A stretch of DNA of 64,000 nucleotides from Linnemannia schmuckeri (GCA_029449235.1 JANATG010000005.1:1612001-1676000); one strand, 5' to 3'; positions 33,366-46,878 are shown, numbered from the stretch's first letter. Translations and numbers: made by a program. Notes: generated by a model not told the origin, from the letters alone.

Positions 33366-35279
33366 GATGGAAGCAGAGGGACTGGATTAAGGTAGGGTTA
33401 GGGATGTTTGGACTGTGTTGTTTGGAAGGGTATATGCACAGTGGGGATGGCTGAAAGGGATCCTGAATGAGAATAAGAAAGGTGGGCGATGATTGAGGAA
33501 TTTAGTCGTAAGGTTGAGTTGGATTGGGTCGACTTGCGAAACGCGCTGTTGGGCAGAGGACACAGAAGGTTGGCTGAAATGAATACAAAAAATTGAATGG
33601 AGTTGAAAGAGGAATAAATGAAAGGTGAGAGAGGGTAAGAGGACAAGACAAGACAACAGAATCGTGTAAAGACCTGAAAGGAGAAAAAAAACAAGAACAT
33701 CAAGGGGAAAGGTCCGCTATTTTATATCCATGTCTACCACTCCGAAGATACATGAATAGTGGATGAATGGTCAATGAACGATACAGCAACGGGGAGAGGG
33801 AGAAGGGCAGTGAGCGGGAGAGAGAGGGGATGCATGCTCGACCGTCTCCTTTCTTTCGCCCAAAATGTTCCTTGCATTAAATCGGGGGTAAAAAAAGCGA
33901 AAAAAAGGTTCGAGGCATGTTCTCTCTCTTTCTTCTCTATTATGTCCTCCAGTCCAGGAGTCCTGTCCGCTCCCAGCCCAAGGCTAGAAAAGCAAAAGAA
34001 GGAAGAGGAAGAAAGGCACTCTTCGAACCCCGCAGCCAGTGAATCAGCGAGTCCAATGCAGAAGGGAGTGAGCATGGACCCGTGGACAACCTGGTTGTCG
34101 AAAAAAGCGGCCAAAAAGGGTCGGACCCAGAGAGAAGTGCGATCGAGAATTATGAGCATTTTTCATTTTGAGAGTAATAGTGCCGATCGTTAAGACAGAA
34201 TCGAGTCGCACAATAACAACAACAACAACATGCATAAAAGCGGCGTTTCTACCCGTTTTTGAGCAAAGAGGCATCTAGCTGTAGGCGCCTACTGATTCAG
34301 TGGGATGTTCATCTCAAGAGGTCAGGTATGTAAAGTATTGCGCCCTTGCCTTCATAGAGACATCGGAGTCTCCACAACATTCCCCTCTGCTCTATTTTTT
34401 CTCGGCGCACGATCCTCCCCTCTCCACTTTCTCCCTTCCATCACTTTTTGGCTTTTTGGAACGCCATTCTGGCTGGGGCGAGAATGAGAGTGGACGACGA
34501 GCACAAAAAAAAAAGTCCGACAAAGGGTCAGCCACATTTACCAGATGGCCCGCCCATTCCACTCTCTCCGTCATCCACAGCGGTGGGCCATCGATATGCT
34601 GACAAAGTCTCGTTCACTCTCTTCGGACGGATCAGAACAAGACACTGTCGTCTTTTTTTCCCGCTCATAAAATCAAGTAAGCGCGTTGAACGCCCCCTGG
34701 TAAGCAAGACCAAGAGTTTTATCTCAGCCCTCGCTCTTCCCGCCACCATCGCCATTTTCCCTTGGATTGATCGGAGAACAGAAATGTCGACAACCAATAT
34801 AATTTTTTTAGCGTCCCTTTTTTCGCCGACATGGTCCAACAGCAAAATGAAATAGAAAGTAAGCAGTTTGGGATCATAACAAAGGCATGTTCAGCTCGAA
34901 AAGGCAAGAGAACAAGGCCTGTGACCTCTTCCTCGTTTTCTCTCTATCTCAACATCGTTTTCGATTAGCTATTCGGGAAGTAGCATGATCTTCTTTCTTA
35001 GCATTGATAGCTTTTTTCTTTTTATTATGTTGTATATGATGAGCAAAGTAGTACAAGAAATGAGTTTTTGTGAATGCAAAAATGCGATGCGTGCGGTACA
35101 AAAGACATGAAACAAACGAAGAAATAAAGAACATTAAAAGATAAAAAGAGTGGGGAGTTTGTGTGCTCCACAAGTCATCGTGGAAACACAAGTACGTTGC
35201 GTCTCTATCTCCTTCATCCAGACTCCGTCGTAATCGTTGTTTTTTTTGTTGTTATTTTGTTGTTGTTCCTGTTCCTGCT
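33366..35279. other. Intergenic region, no gene seen
   Basis: It contains the promoter of the membrane-protein gene, with a TATAAAAT-like box on the minus strand at 33719-33726. TTCCCGCC at 34738-34745 and TTTTCCCGC near 34655 recall the E2F-type sites further left. Open frames of about 140 codons on both strands overlap each other and look like shadows. No RNA gene was recognised. Confidence 0.55.
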
Positions 35280-38200
35280 TTACAGGTCATCCTCGCTATC
35301 AGAAACCTCCTCTCCGCGGGCCTTGGCGGCCGCACGACGCTTCTGCTTGTCCTTCAACTCCTTGCGGGACAACTTGCGAGTCGACTTGACCTTCTCAATG
35401 TTGCCAAAAGCATCAATCTTGGTCTCGGCCTCCTTTAGCACAATCTTGCTCTCTGCACGCTGGGTGTAGTTGTTACCCGTGACAGCCAATTCTCCCGCGT
35501 TGATGCTCCAGGTCTCGGTGCAAATTGCCTCGGTAAAGTCGCGGTGGTGAGAGATAATGACAACTCCTCCTCCAAACTCCCTCAAGGCCTCAGTCAAAGC
35601 GCCGAGAGAGTCGCGATCCAAGTAGTTGGTGGGCTCATCCAAGACCAAAATGTGAGGGTTGAGCCACATGGCGGCAGCGAGGACGACCTTAACCTTTTGT
35701 CCACCGGAGAGACCCTTAATATGATTGTGGGTCGCAAATTCGGCAGGAAGTCCGAGATCACCCAAGTGCTTCTCGACCTCAACAGCAGTCAACGAGCGAG
35801 TCCATGCTCCAGCGCGTGCAGCCTCTTTGTCGTCAAAGGCCTGGACAATCTTCTCAAAGCCCCACTCCTCCAACTTCTCGCGGGGAATCCAGGCGTTGTC
35901 GTCATAGGTGCGACCGACCCACTGGACCTCGTACTCGAATGAGCGCTTGGCCTTGCGACGTCCGTAAAGGTCATCAATCTGGACCTTTTCCATCTTGCCG
36001 TTAATCTCCCACTGGATCAACTTCTTCATCTGAGCCTCCTCCTCGGGCGAGATCTGGCGAGAAGCCTTGCTGGCCAACTCACGGTCCTCACCGTACTGGT
36101 AACGCCAGCGGATGTACTCGTTAGGAGTCTTGGTCAAGTGCTGCTCGACGTGGTGGAAGGCGTGCTGGGCGACGTAGGCGACACGGAGGTTGGGGTGCTT
36201 GATGACCTCACCGACCTGAGGAATCGTCTCTCCGGTAAGAACCTTGATGAGGGTCGATTTTCCTGCTCCGTTGGGTCCGATGACAGCCACGCGCGAGTTC
36301 AAAGAAACCTGGGCAGACATGTTCCTGATGGTGGGGACGGTGTTTCCAGGATAGGTGAACGAGATGTTGGCAAAGCGGAGCAGAGACTTATCTTTGGACT
36401 TGACACCATCCAAGAAACCAGGCTCGGGGAGACGGAAGGTCACCAGGGAAGACTTGAGCTCGTAGTAAGACTTGGCATCGGGGTACTGCTCGACAAACTT
36501 GGACAGGTTTCCACGGTACTTCTTCAGCTTGCGACTCTCGTAGTGGATGATTCCAGTGCAGACAGTGTCGAGGAAGCTCGAGTCGTGCGAGACGATCATC
36601 GAGGTGACGTTGGTGAGTGAGGTCAAATAGTTCTCGAGCCAGGCAACGTTGGCAACATCCAAATGGTTGGTGGGCTCGTCCAACAGCAAGATATCGGCGT
36701 TCATAAGCATGGCACGGGCCAACTCGAGCTTCATCTTCCATCCACCAGAGAGGGAGCCGACGGCTTGCTGCTGCATAGCGGAGGTGAAGCCGACAGAGGA
36801 CAGCTTCTCAACGACCTCATCGCGGGGAATGTTGCCCAACTTGGGATCGGCAAACATGAACTCAACAACGGGAAGGTCAGCATCCTCGGCCTGGAGGTTG
36901 TGCTCGACAAAGACAGTGCGGAGCTCGTCTGCTGGAGGGAAGCCCTCAAGCTGTCCATCGGCAATGGCGCGCATGAGGGTCGACTTTCCGACACCGTTGG
37001 GTCCGCAAAGACCGTAACGTTGACCACGGCGGAGGTTAAGACGGGTCTTGTTCAAGAGAATCATACCACCGTAGGCGAGAGAGAACTCGCAGTCGCAAAG
37101 GAGCTCACCCTCTTCGACATCAGCAACGGCGGCGTTGGCACTGGTGTTCTTGGCATCAAAGTCGACGTAGAACTTATGGACAGCGGCCGAGACACGTTTG
37201 ACTTCATCCTTGGAGAGGAAGGTCAATAGGTAAGGGCTGATCGAGGCGTCCCAGGCATCGGCCTCAAAGTCACGGCTGGTGATGAGCTCAGAGCAGAGTG
37301 TAGCGCTGTAGTTCAAGCTGGTGTTGACAAAGTCGTCGGACTTGAGGGAAGCGCCAATGGTCTTCTTGAGAGTCTCGAGAACTTCGCTAGGTCTGACCTC
37401 GTAAGCAATGTTAAGGTTGCTCTCTTCGTGAGCCTTTTCTCCGCCTCCGACACGGACCAGGGTGGCACGAGCACGCTCAGCCACAGAGCGGAGTTCAGGT
37501 GAAGCACCAATTTCGATCATACGGTCCAAACCAGGCAAGAGCTTGGGCAAGAACTGCTTCGCGTGAGCGGGGTTCTCGACGAGCTTGCACATGTTGTCGA
37601 TAATGACGGCGGTCTGACGTTGAATGGAGGGGGTACGCTCAGCAAGACCACGGACAAGAAGGGGGCACATGATGGCAAGAGTGGGTTCCTCGACGGTGGT
37701 GACGAAGGTCGTCGATGCGAGCTGGTGGATACACTCTGGTGCGTCTTCGGGGCGGTTGATGCATCCGACGAGGTAAGGGATGGACTTGATTAAGTCGGGG
37801 TTGCCAACGACATCGAAGCAGGCGGTTGTTGTCTTTGTTGCCTCAACACGGACCTATTGTTATCAGCAATGGTGTGACGATTAGTGCGTTAGTTCAATTT
37901 TGTCATTGGTGTGATGTCCCGATGCACCAGATTCGCCTTTGATCAAGGAGAAGGAAACTAGGAGAGAGGGGCAAGCCGTTACCTCTGGGCGAGTCGACCA
38001 CATACTGGCGCTCAGGACAGGGACAATCTCGGAAAGGCACTTGCTGATTTGCTATTAGTAGATAAGCCAGGCCGCAGCAAAGATAAGGGCAAAAGGACAA
38101 AGACAAAGGGGTATGGAGACACGAACAAGAACAAAATGAGGTTAGTAACAAGATAATAAAAAAGAACCCTTTGTGTTGTTGCCTCTTGTAAGCCCATGCG

Positions 38201-38750
38201 CAGCCTATAGCCATCCAAGCTATTCTAACAATAACCCATATGACGTCGTTATCCTTACCTTGGGCGATGACTTTGAGAGACCTGCGAGGAGCTGGAGAGA
38301 GCCGCACTGCGACTGCCAGCGTCCGTTCTCGATCGAGTCAAACAGCACAGGCAAGAGCAGCTTGACAGCATATCGGGAGGGAAGGGCCATGATGGCCTTA
38401 CTGGCCTCGTCGGCGGCATCACGGACAGAGACGACCTTGTCGGCATATCCGTCAAGAACTTTGGGGACAAGAGGGATCAGATAAGGCTCGCCAGCCTGTC
38501 CGACAGCATGGCTCACGGCAGAAAGGATGAAGTAGGCCGTTTCGCGGAGAGGTGCCTGCTTTTTGTTGTCGAGGAGGGTGGTAATGGCTTTGATGAGCTG
38601 TCCGTCACGGAAGGCGGCGATGATGCCGAGGTTCTTGACCTCTTCTGCGACCTTGGCAGCCTGGAACCTTCTTGCGTCGGTGGACGTCTGGACCTGGGTG
38701 GCCTTGATAAGATCGTTGAGGGTCTGGGTGTTTGTTGATTCTGAAAGCAT
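35280..38750 (-). CDS. Translation elongation factor eEF3
   Basis: Three exons on the minus strand: 38750-38259, 38051-37983, 37853-35280, giving 1044 residues, the usual length. The N-terminal third is HEAT repeats. ABC domain 1 has GPNGVGKS, LSGGW and LLLDEPTNHLD; ABC domain 2 has GPNGAGKS, LSGGQKVKV and LVLDEPTNYLD. Between them in domain 2 sits the eEF3-specific chromodomain insertion (YEVQWVGRTYDDNAWIPREKL). The basic, Lys/Arg-rich C-terminus ends in SDSEDDL. eEF3 is a ribosome-bound ATPase needed at each elongation cycle for E-site tRNA release; it is a hallmark of fungi. Introns are 207 and 129 nt. The leader is CT-rich on the gene's strand. Confidence 0.98.
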
Positions 38751-41700
38751 GGTTGTTGTTTTGAGGGTGTGGATGGTATGAAAGTTTTGCTTTTGTTGTG
38801 TGTGTGTGTAAAAGTGGCTCGTTCAAGTCTATGTTTTGTGAATGAGGAATGCAATGGAGTGGAGAGTGAGTGTATGTGAATGCAATTAGTGGGGAGTTTA
38901 GAGAAGGGAAGGGGAAGTTTTCCAGCGAGGTGTGGAAGTAAAGTGAGGGTGCGGAAGCGAGAGTGGGGTGGAGAGGATAAAGAGAAAGTGAGGTGAGGAG
39001 AAGAAAAGAAAAAAAGAAGAGGAAAATGAAGGGTTTATTTATTCGTACATGCTTGTCCATCTCGTTTTCTTGTGGCCATTTGGGCCCTTCTCTCCCTTTG
39101 CTACCTCTCTCCCGAGGACCCAAGAATAGAAAAAGAAAAAAAGAAAAACAAAACAAACAACAACGCATGTCATACTACAGAGAATAAGGCAAGGGGAGAC
39201 AGACAACACAGACAGGCGGAAAGGAGAGAAGGGTCATCATGGTGAACGCACTGTTGCTTGTAATTTCATTCAATACATTCGAGTACTGTAATGAAAAACA
39301 ACGCATGGGATAATAAAAAAAAAACGCAGTAAGACACGCAGAGCCATTTCAAAAAACCAGATGGTTGTTTATTTTGTTTACCTGTCTATTTGCGAAGCGT
39401 AGTTCGAGTGGTTGTTCCGCCTATCGTTCCTTAGTCTCGTCCTTATTGTTATCTTTTCTTTCTTCCATTCATTATTGCCTCCTTCTCCTTGTTGAAAGGA
39501 AGAAAGAGTAGACGTACTCAACTCTTACAATCCCTTGCAACAAGCCAGCCAGCCAACCAACCAGCTAGCCAGCCACAACAACATGCCTCGACAATTAGCC
39601 CCTCCCCTCTTCCTTCCCTTGTTCTACCCCTCATCCTCACCTTTTTACCCCTCTCCTCCTTACCCTCGTCTTCCCTTGTCCCTTTGCGTTGTGCTCGTCT
39701 CCCTGCCTCTGTACTCGTCTCTCTGCCTCTGTACTCGTCTCTCTGCCTCTGTACTCGTCTCTCTGCCTCTGTGCTCGTCTCCCTGCCTCTGATTTCGTTT
39801 TTTTTCTTGGTACATGAAATAGAGGGAAGAATACAAAAGCCGCCTTTTCTCTTTGCTCCTGTTGCTCCAGTGGCCCAGCTCAAGGTTAGTTTCATAATTG
39901 AGCCAAGCCTAAGCTATAACAGAAGGGAAACAAACGAGCGAATGGTATTGCACCCTTGCTTTGAAGATGGAAATGAGTTGCATGGAGAGCTGAGGGACTA
40001 TTGAGAGAGTGTACGTGTTTTGAGCGAAGAGAGAGAGAGAATGGCAATGAGGATGCTGTGTCGAAGGTTAAAAAAAATGTGGGTGAGGGAAATGAATGGA
40101 TTTTGAGCCCTCGATTGGTCGCACGACAAGTTGTTGTCGAGTAGCTCATGGTTCAAATACAGGTCAATTAACCAAAAAATGAGCCAAAGGCTGAAGTGGT
40201 GAGTGTGTCCTGATGGTGTTTTCCATCAATGTTTGAAATGTCCTGTGCCCTGTGTCCTGTGTCCTGAATAGTTATGTTGATTGCAAAAAGATGGAACCAT
40301 TCTCAGGCGGAAGTCGCCTCTTTTATAAGAAACTCAGATATGGATTGCTCTCGCTGTTTATAAGCTCAGTCGAGATAAATAGCTCCACTGGAGCCATGCA
40401 TATCCCCCAAGCATGGTCACGTATGTACTCTACTCAACAAGATGTTTAAAAAAACTCTAAGAATGGACACGATGGCTATCGGATAGCATTGAGTCGCCAG
40501 GTGATAGGACGAGGAAGGTATGACCCGAGTCAACTCGAGATCTGCGCGAAGATAATTCAACCAATCCGAGTCGGGGAATCAGACGCGTTTCTTTGAATAG
40601 CCTACAAGGACAAAGAAAGGCCCAAAGGACGGGAGGGGGTTCAGTCTGGACGTAACTGAACTTGCGCATTATCATTTTGAGGAGCAAACACGGGCATAAG
40701 AATAGGCAATCCTTTGCAGGCCTTCACCACAGGCAGGTATGATTGTTTGAGGAGAAGGTATGTACGATATGCGAAGGAGGGAACTTGAACTCCTGAATGT
40801 TATTAAAAAAATATTTTATTGTGTGTCCAATCCTTTGGGTTTCCCGCAAGGGCATGGTCAATGCTTTCAAGCCTGATTCGCATCGCCCCAGATCGGACTT
40901 TGGAAACACAGGAAAAAGAGAGAAAAAAGGGAGCCTTTTTTTTTTTTTGTTGCAAGGAGTGAAAAACAAATACAAACCAAAGACAGATACACATGCCTGC
41001 TTGGGGCGATACAGAAGGTCCATGGCAAGTTATTGTTTGCCCTTCCGAAGTTTGATAATGATGACGAGGGGAGAGACAAGGACAAGGGGGGCGGGGGGCG
41101 GGCGGACAATTAAAAGAAAAAAAAAGTTCAGGCACAAGCCAGCTCTTGATCTGAGATTCAATTCAACTCATCCCCTTCTTGTTCTTCTTGGCCAAAAAAC
41201 CATTTCGTTATTGCCTCGCCGATCAGCCTCTCCTTTCTTCTTTTCATCATATCCCCTTCCTCTCACCCCTTTGACCCTTCCTTTTTTTACTCCTTTCTTT
41301 TGATAACCATCACTTCCTTTTTTCCTTTCTTCTTTTTTTCATTCAGTCATTGCCGCTCTTTTTTTTAATCTTCTATCAAACACACCAATAAGCCCTTTTT
41401 TCGTCATCGGTCACCGATAAGAGTCGCAAAACAATCAAGCCGCACATACTGATAGTTAACAGGCCAACTTTTCCTCTGCAGATGTGTAATTTTGGCATGA
41501 CTCTTAGATATTGCCATGGTTCGGCTGCATTCCATGTCTGTACGTACTGGACTTTTGTTTCAAGATCATGATGTCTGTGATCGAACCATAGCCCACATAT
41601 GACGACGGAAACGTTTATACATAGAACGAGGGGAAAACGGGAAGGAGAGCGTGAGGGAGAAAAGAGAGATGGAACGAAGGAACCAATAGCCATGCGCATG

Positions 41701-42028
41701 ATACTGAAACAAAATTTGGATGCAACGGACACTATTCCCGGAACCGACACGCAAGAAAGAGAGAGGGAAAGAAAGAGAGCCAGGAACAACGAAAGAAATG
41801 AGAGAGCGATAGAGAAGAGATAAGCTACATAGAGAAAGAAGGGATACAGATGGGCCAAAGGAGAGAGAGGCAGAGAGAGAGAGAGGTAGGGAGGGGACAA
41901 GAAAGTGGTGCATGTGCAGAAATTGAGAGTTGTATATTCAATGTATGGTCATTTATTCATTGCATGGTTACAGAAATAGATATGAGATCAAATAAGAGGA
42001 AGAGAGAGTAGGAGATTTGAATTGCTAA
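38751..42028. other. 3.3-kb intergenic region with minisatellite
   Basis: Apart from the 20-bp tandem repeat at 39691-39790, I see only AT-rich and purine-rich sequence. Open frames near 40797-41303 and 41376-41913 are low-complexity Ser/Leu/Phe or Arg/Lys with no splice-linked conserved block. Confidence 0.6.
39691..39790 (+). repeat. Minisatellite, five 20-bp units
   Basis: Five contiguous units: the outer two read GTGCTCGTCTCCCTGCCTCT and the inner three GTACTCGTCTCTCTGCCTCT. The matching outer units and identical inner ones suggest recent amplification. Confidence 0.92.
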
Positions 42029-43794
42029 TTAAGCATGTCTAACAGAGGCAGAAGAAGTACCCTTTTGCTCGTCTTCCTTTTGTTCATGGACCATGCTCAT
42101 GAAACGCTTCAGCTCCTCCTGAGGCATAGGGTAACAATGCTCCTCGGCAGGGAACGCGCGGGACTTGACGTCGGCACTGAACTCCCTCAACGCGCCCACA
42201 ATGTCGTCCGCCAGACTACGGTAGGTCTTGCAGAACCGGGGCACTTGACCGTAGAGACCCAGCATGTCCTGCTGGACCAAGACCTGCCCAGAGCAACCAG
42301 CACCAGCACCGATACCAATCGTCGGGATTGAAAGGATATCTGTGATGTGTCTCGCGACTGGCTCGGGTACGGCCTCGAGAACGATCGCATAGCAACCAGC
42401 CTGTTGAAGGGCAATCGCATCTTCGATCATGGCCTTGGCCTTGGCAACAGTCTTGCCCTGGACTTTGTAACCTCCCAAGCTGGCCTGTCGCTGTGGAGTG
42501 AGACCGATGTGGCCGAGGACAGGAATGCCGACCTGGGTAAGACGTGCAATGGTAGAGGCCATCTCCTTACCACCCTCGAGCTTTACGGCCTCGACCTTGC
42601 CTTCCTTCATCATCCTCACAGCATTGGTCACAGCCTGGTCAGGGCTAGTCTCGTAGGTGCCAAAGGCCATATCCGCCACCAGGAAGCTGGATCGGGTGCC
42701 TCGGGCAACGGCGCGGCAGTGGTGCAACATCTCTTCAATGGTGATTTCTGAAGTCGAGGTGTGGCCGAGGGCGACCATGGCAAGGGAATCGCCGACGAGG
42801 GTCATGTCGATGCCGGCCTTGTCGACCAGGGTGCCAGTGGGGAAGTCGTGGGCAGTCATGACGGTAATGGGCTCCCCGCGCTTGTACAACTTGCGGAGAG
42901 TGGCAAGGGTGACTTTTGGGCGGACTAATACAACCAATTGAAATAAAAGAAAAAAAATAAACATGGCGATTAAAAAAAAAGTTGGTTGGGCAAAGTGGTC
43001 GCGCGTGTTTGAATCGGGCGATCGGTAACACGATGAGAAAGGAGGGAAATGATGATGCCATCGACAGGAATGCTGTGTTGAAAACCAAAACCCACAAAAT
43101 CCGTGTGCAAGAAACCCAATAAACGAAAACTCAATTTGAAGTATGAGCCGGAGTAGAAAAAAGAACAGATCGGCGGGGTGCAGAATATGAAGAGCCAACC
43201 AAAAAAAAAAAAAAAAAAAGTTGTGGAGATGGAAGTGGTTTAGAGCGGAAACATAGTGGGAAAGAAGAGAGACTCTTAGTTCCATTGAACGAAGCCATTG
43301 AACGGTTGTTCCAAGCAGCAAAGGATGACTGACGAAGCATCATTGATGGTAAAGCCAAGTAGCGAGGGGAGAAATGCCATAGCCGCTACAATGAACAGCT
43401 AAAAGCACATGGAGGATAATCTCCTCTTTGTCCGAGCCCCCGCTCTTAATCGTTCTTTTCCTCTCTCCCACATGAAAAATTTAAAGGAACAAAACAACGT
43501 GCGAAATTGATGACACAAACACATATTAGGGGGACAAAAGAAAAAAATCAAATTTGGCTTACCCGACATGACAGCGTCGGCTGGACGACTGCTGTAACTG
43601 CGCATGTGCACACTTGATCGAAGGGGGTGGTTCATGGAAGAAAAAGTGTCTCGCACTAGTTGTGGGCCAACAACTCGCTGCTGCTGGACAACCCTCAGTG
43701 GCGCACAGGCAACAAGGCCAGCATTAACCGACCGAGGCACTCTGGAAACTGTCTTGCTTGCGACTTGGACAAATCTTGTGGAAATGGTAGTCAT
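42029..43794 (-). CDS. Ketopantoate hydroxymethyltransferase (PanB)
   Basis: Two exons, 43794-43563 and 42924-42029, give 375 residues. PanB transfers a one-carbon unit from methylene-tetrahydrofolate to 2-oxoisovalerate, the first committed step of pantothenate and CoA synthesis. Core motifs are clear: VMTAHDFPTGTLVDKAG, LVGDSLAMVALGH, GHIGLTPQ and IGIGAGAGCSGQVLV. The first exon encodes an Arg/Ser/Val-rich N-terminus without acidic residues until late, typical of a mitochondrial presequence, ending SSRPADAVMS. The intron is long (638 nt) and carries an A19 run at 43201-43219 on the plus strand. The start ATG at 43794 is the first before the presequence. It is divergent from the F-box pseudogene. 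Confidence 0.96.
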
Positions 43795-44818
43795 CTTGTG
43801 GTTTTGAGAAAGTGGAGTGGAGTGGGGTGGGAAGTGGGGTGATGTGAAAAGTGGTGGGGTGAGCTGAGAGGTTTGGTTTTTTTTTGTTGAGCTTGCAAAG
43901 TGAAGAGTAGAAAGAGAGAGAAAAGAAAAAAGGAAAAAAGAGTGGATGTGAAGAAGAAAAGTCTCTTTATTCAAGACAAGAGTGGAGGAGGGGAGGAACC
44001 CTTTTCCATGGCTTGTCTTCTTTCCTTTGATGAAGGAGGAAGAGCAGGAAGAGGCATCATCAATACTTTTGCTTTGATGGGGGGCGGAAGGAGGGTTTCT
44101 TTCATTTTTTTTTTCTCTTTGGTTGCGGCACACACTCGTTTTGCTGAGCAGAACAGCATCGGCCGACGGAGCCAGCGAGATGACAAACCGAAGGTCATAT
44201 TTTTCATGGCCTGACCCTTTTTTTCTTTTTAATTTGTGATTTCCCTTGCCTTGTGCCCAATTTTTTTTTTCTTTATCTTTTTTGTTTTTTTTCCCTACTC
44301 GGACAACCTTCCTCATTTGGACATCACATGACCATATACCATCGTACGATGTTGGTGGCGCTTTTCATGAAAAATGACAGCCCTAAGGAAAAAATACAAA
44401 TGAGCACAACTGATATTATCAACTGCGGATAAAACCACCAAGAACATACTATCTTATGAAACGAATGTAAAAACGCGTAAAGATTCACAAATATTCGCTT
44501 TTGCCTTGTTCAACTCGCATGCAAACGCCGTCTCTGCGGCCAGTCTTTTTGTGGTTGGTCTCTCTGTGTGTCTGAATGTGCGTGTCGTCTTCTACTTTAA
44601 TTTTTCGCATTCGGTCCCATGTTGCTCAGCCACTGAAATAATTGAGTTTAGAAGCTCCTTCTGCGTGTGACACTGAAAACAAAACGCTCAAGTGTTTTTT
44701 TCTCTCTTTTGTACATTCACAACCGACCGTTTCATCAACACATTCAGCACAGCCAGGACATCCAGGACATCCACCATCTTCTTATCATTGCCACTAACAT
44801 ATCGTCGCCGTCACCGCC
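43795..44818. other. Divergent intergenic region
   Basis: CT-rich leader of PanB on one side and the upstream region of the F-box pseudogene on the other, with short A/T runs. No additional gene is visible. Confidence 0.6.
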
Positions 44819-46691
44819 ATGTCGTCTGCTTTTCAACGCGTCTTTGACATCCCGGAGCTAGTAGATCTGCTGTTATCTCAGCTCGACAAGGCAGAGGTGT
44901 CCGTCCTTGCGCGCACCAACAAGACGATACGCAAGTTCTGCACTCCCTGGCTTTACAAGGTTCTGAAATTCCGCCACCACAATGAGCACAACGGCTTAGA
45001 TTTTGTTCCTGGAATGGTGGCTCTTTGGACGCAACATTCGGCATGTCAAGGAGCTGATTCTTGGACCGGACGAGTTGGCGTTTTATTACAACTGCGTGTA
45101 CGACTTTGAGGAGATCCACGGACAGGTCGGTAACAACAACAACACTCTTACATCACGACTTGCATGGTTCCCACCGCTCGATTAGCACACCTGTCAACTA
45201 CTGGCTCTCCCATCTATGACCCATTTGTCCCGACTCACTCTGGAGGGGTATTCCAATCTAAACAATCTCCACGAAATGCCAAGTGCAACGAGCCCTCAAG
45301 CGACGCTGGGACAGCTGTGCTGGTTGGTTTATCTTAATCCACACCTCATACACTTGCGCTTCAATCCTGTTTACATCGAGGATCCAAATGACGGTCGGCG
45401 TCTTGTTTGAGGCTGTTGCCGGAATGCAGAAGATTAGGGAGGTGAATCTTTGGATCATTTGCAGGCGCCAGGATGCGTATCGACTGGGAATGGACCTTTT
45501 TTACTGTGTCAAACCCTCAATCCGGAATTTCATCATGAGCTTGTATCAAGACCACAACGGCGACGTCGAGCTGGATCAGGATAGCTCCGGTGTGAGCGAT
45601 GATGATTTGATGACACTGTCCAGGAGGCAGGAGCCGTTGGCTAATTTGGAGACTCTGACGCTATGAGGTTTAGGCGGTCAAGCACCTGTGAGTGACATAC
45701 TCGCGATTCTTGCACACTGCCCCAATATCCAGAGATTGGCCACTTTCGATATCAACAAAGATCATGCGGTGCCGGTTATTGCGGATTTTGTCGGCAAGAA
45801 GTGTAAAGGGATTCGGGTTTTGAATTGTGTTTGGGAACAGGATGGCCAGGGTGCACTTTTGCCCCTCAGGATCATGGAAGTGTTACCCGCTCACCAAGCC
45901 ACGGAGCTGGATATTTTTCTGTGACACTCGACTTTTAATCAACCAATTATCAGCCCAGCGATATTGCGACACTCGACCACACTTCGATTTCTTAATCTTG
46001 AATTGAAGGGCGGGATCTCGAGAATACCTGCCGCGGTCGTCTTTGAGAATTATGTGGGCCTGAAGTCGCTACAGGTCATTAGTACAAGCTTGGACTGTAT
46101 GCTGATTTGGATAATGTACAAGGAGCCCCATGGTGCTGTTCCAACTTGCGTGATCTCTCGATTGGTTTCAGCGGCTGCAAACCCCCTGTCGACCACGATA
46201 ACTCCAATTGTCAGCCGTACTACTCTCGGCCAGCCCCTATTGTCCTTTCCGAGGCCGGGGTTCAGCACTTTGTACGGTTAGAGAGACTCTATATGCAGGT
46301 TGGACGGTTGACACAACTCCGATACCTGCAGCTACTGATGGTCAAGCTTGATGAGGATGGTCAGCTGGAGGAGGGCTCAATGGACGCGCCTATGGCATTT
46401 CCAGCCTTGATGACCGTGGGTAACGTCTACCAAGGTCGACCAGGATTTCTGAACCACCTTGCTGGATTGAAGAACCTGGAGAAGCCCGCAGGATCGGTCA
46501 ACATGAACGTGGAGGAGACAAAAGCAACTTCGGAATGGAGAGAGGCGGTTTGGATGTATGATCACTGGCCGAGTCTTCAGACCGCTTATATTTTCAACTC
46601 TAGGGGTAGTGTCACGGCGCATTTCGAATGGCTCAAGAACAAGCATATCCAGGATGGAAAGATGTTTTCATTTTCTGAGGAAGAAAATTAA
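44819..46691 (+). pseudogene. Broken F-box/LRR-type gene
   Basis: The start is F-box-like: FDIPELVDLLLSQLDKAEVS, then VLARTNKTIRKFCTPWLYK. Leucine-rich segments follow (RHVKELILGPDELAFYYN, LSRLTLEGYSNLNNL, LATFDINKDHAVPVIADF, LRYLQLLMVKLDEDGQL) and the chain ends in an 85-residue C-terminal part at TAA 46689. Continuity needs frame changes near 45000, near 45380 and near 46090. In one constant frame there are two internal TGA stops, at 45664-45666 and 45922-45924. An intron might bridge about 45128-45188, but not the stops. Intact relatives would recruit substrates to SCF ubiquitin ligases. Similarity persists throughout, so inactivation looks recent. Confidence 0.78.
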
Positions 46692-46878
46692 TTGTTTGCT
46701 CTTCCCCTATCTTTTTTTTTTTTTTTTTTTTTTTTGCCTTTGCTTGATAACATTGGGTGTCCAAAACAAACTTACTCCTACTACTTTGTCTTGTCCTGTC
46801 TTGATCGATATCTTGTTCATGTATATGTTTCGTTCTTTGTTCTTCTCGATTATTTCTCATCCTTATGAACAATAAATT
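46692..46878. other. Convergent 3' spacer
   Basis: Contains a T24 run at 46712-46735 and AATAAA near 46871 between the F-box pseudogene and the MIT-domain gene. Confidence 0.6.

Noticed and set aside
33734..34193. Overlapping frames of about 140 codons on opposite strands
   Set aside because: They mirror each other, have no conserved block and no credible splice partners.
40797..41913. Frames of 168 and 174 codons
   Set aside because: Low-complexity Arg/Lys or Leu/Ser sequence from GA/CT-rich DNA.
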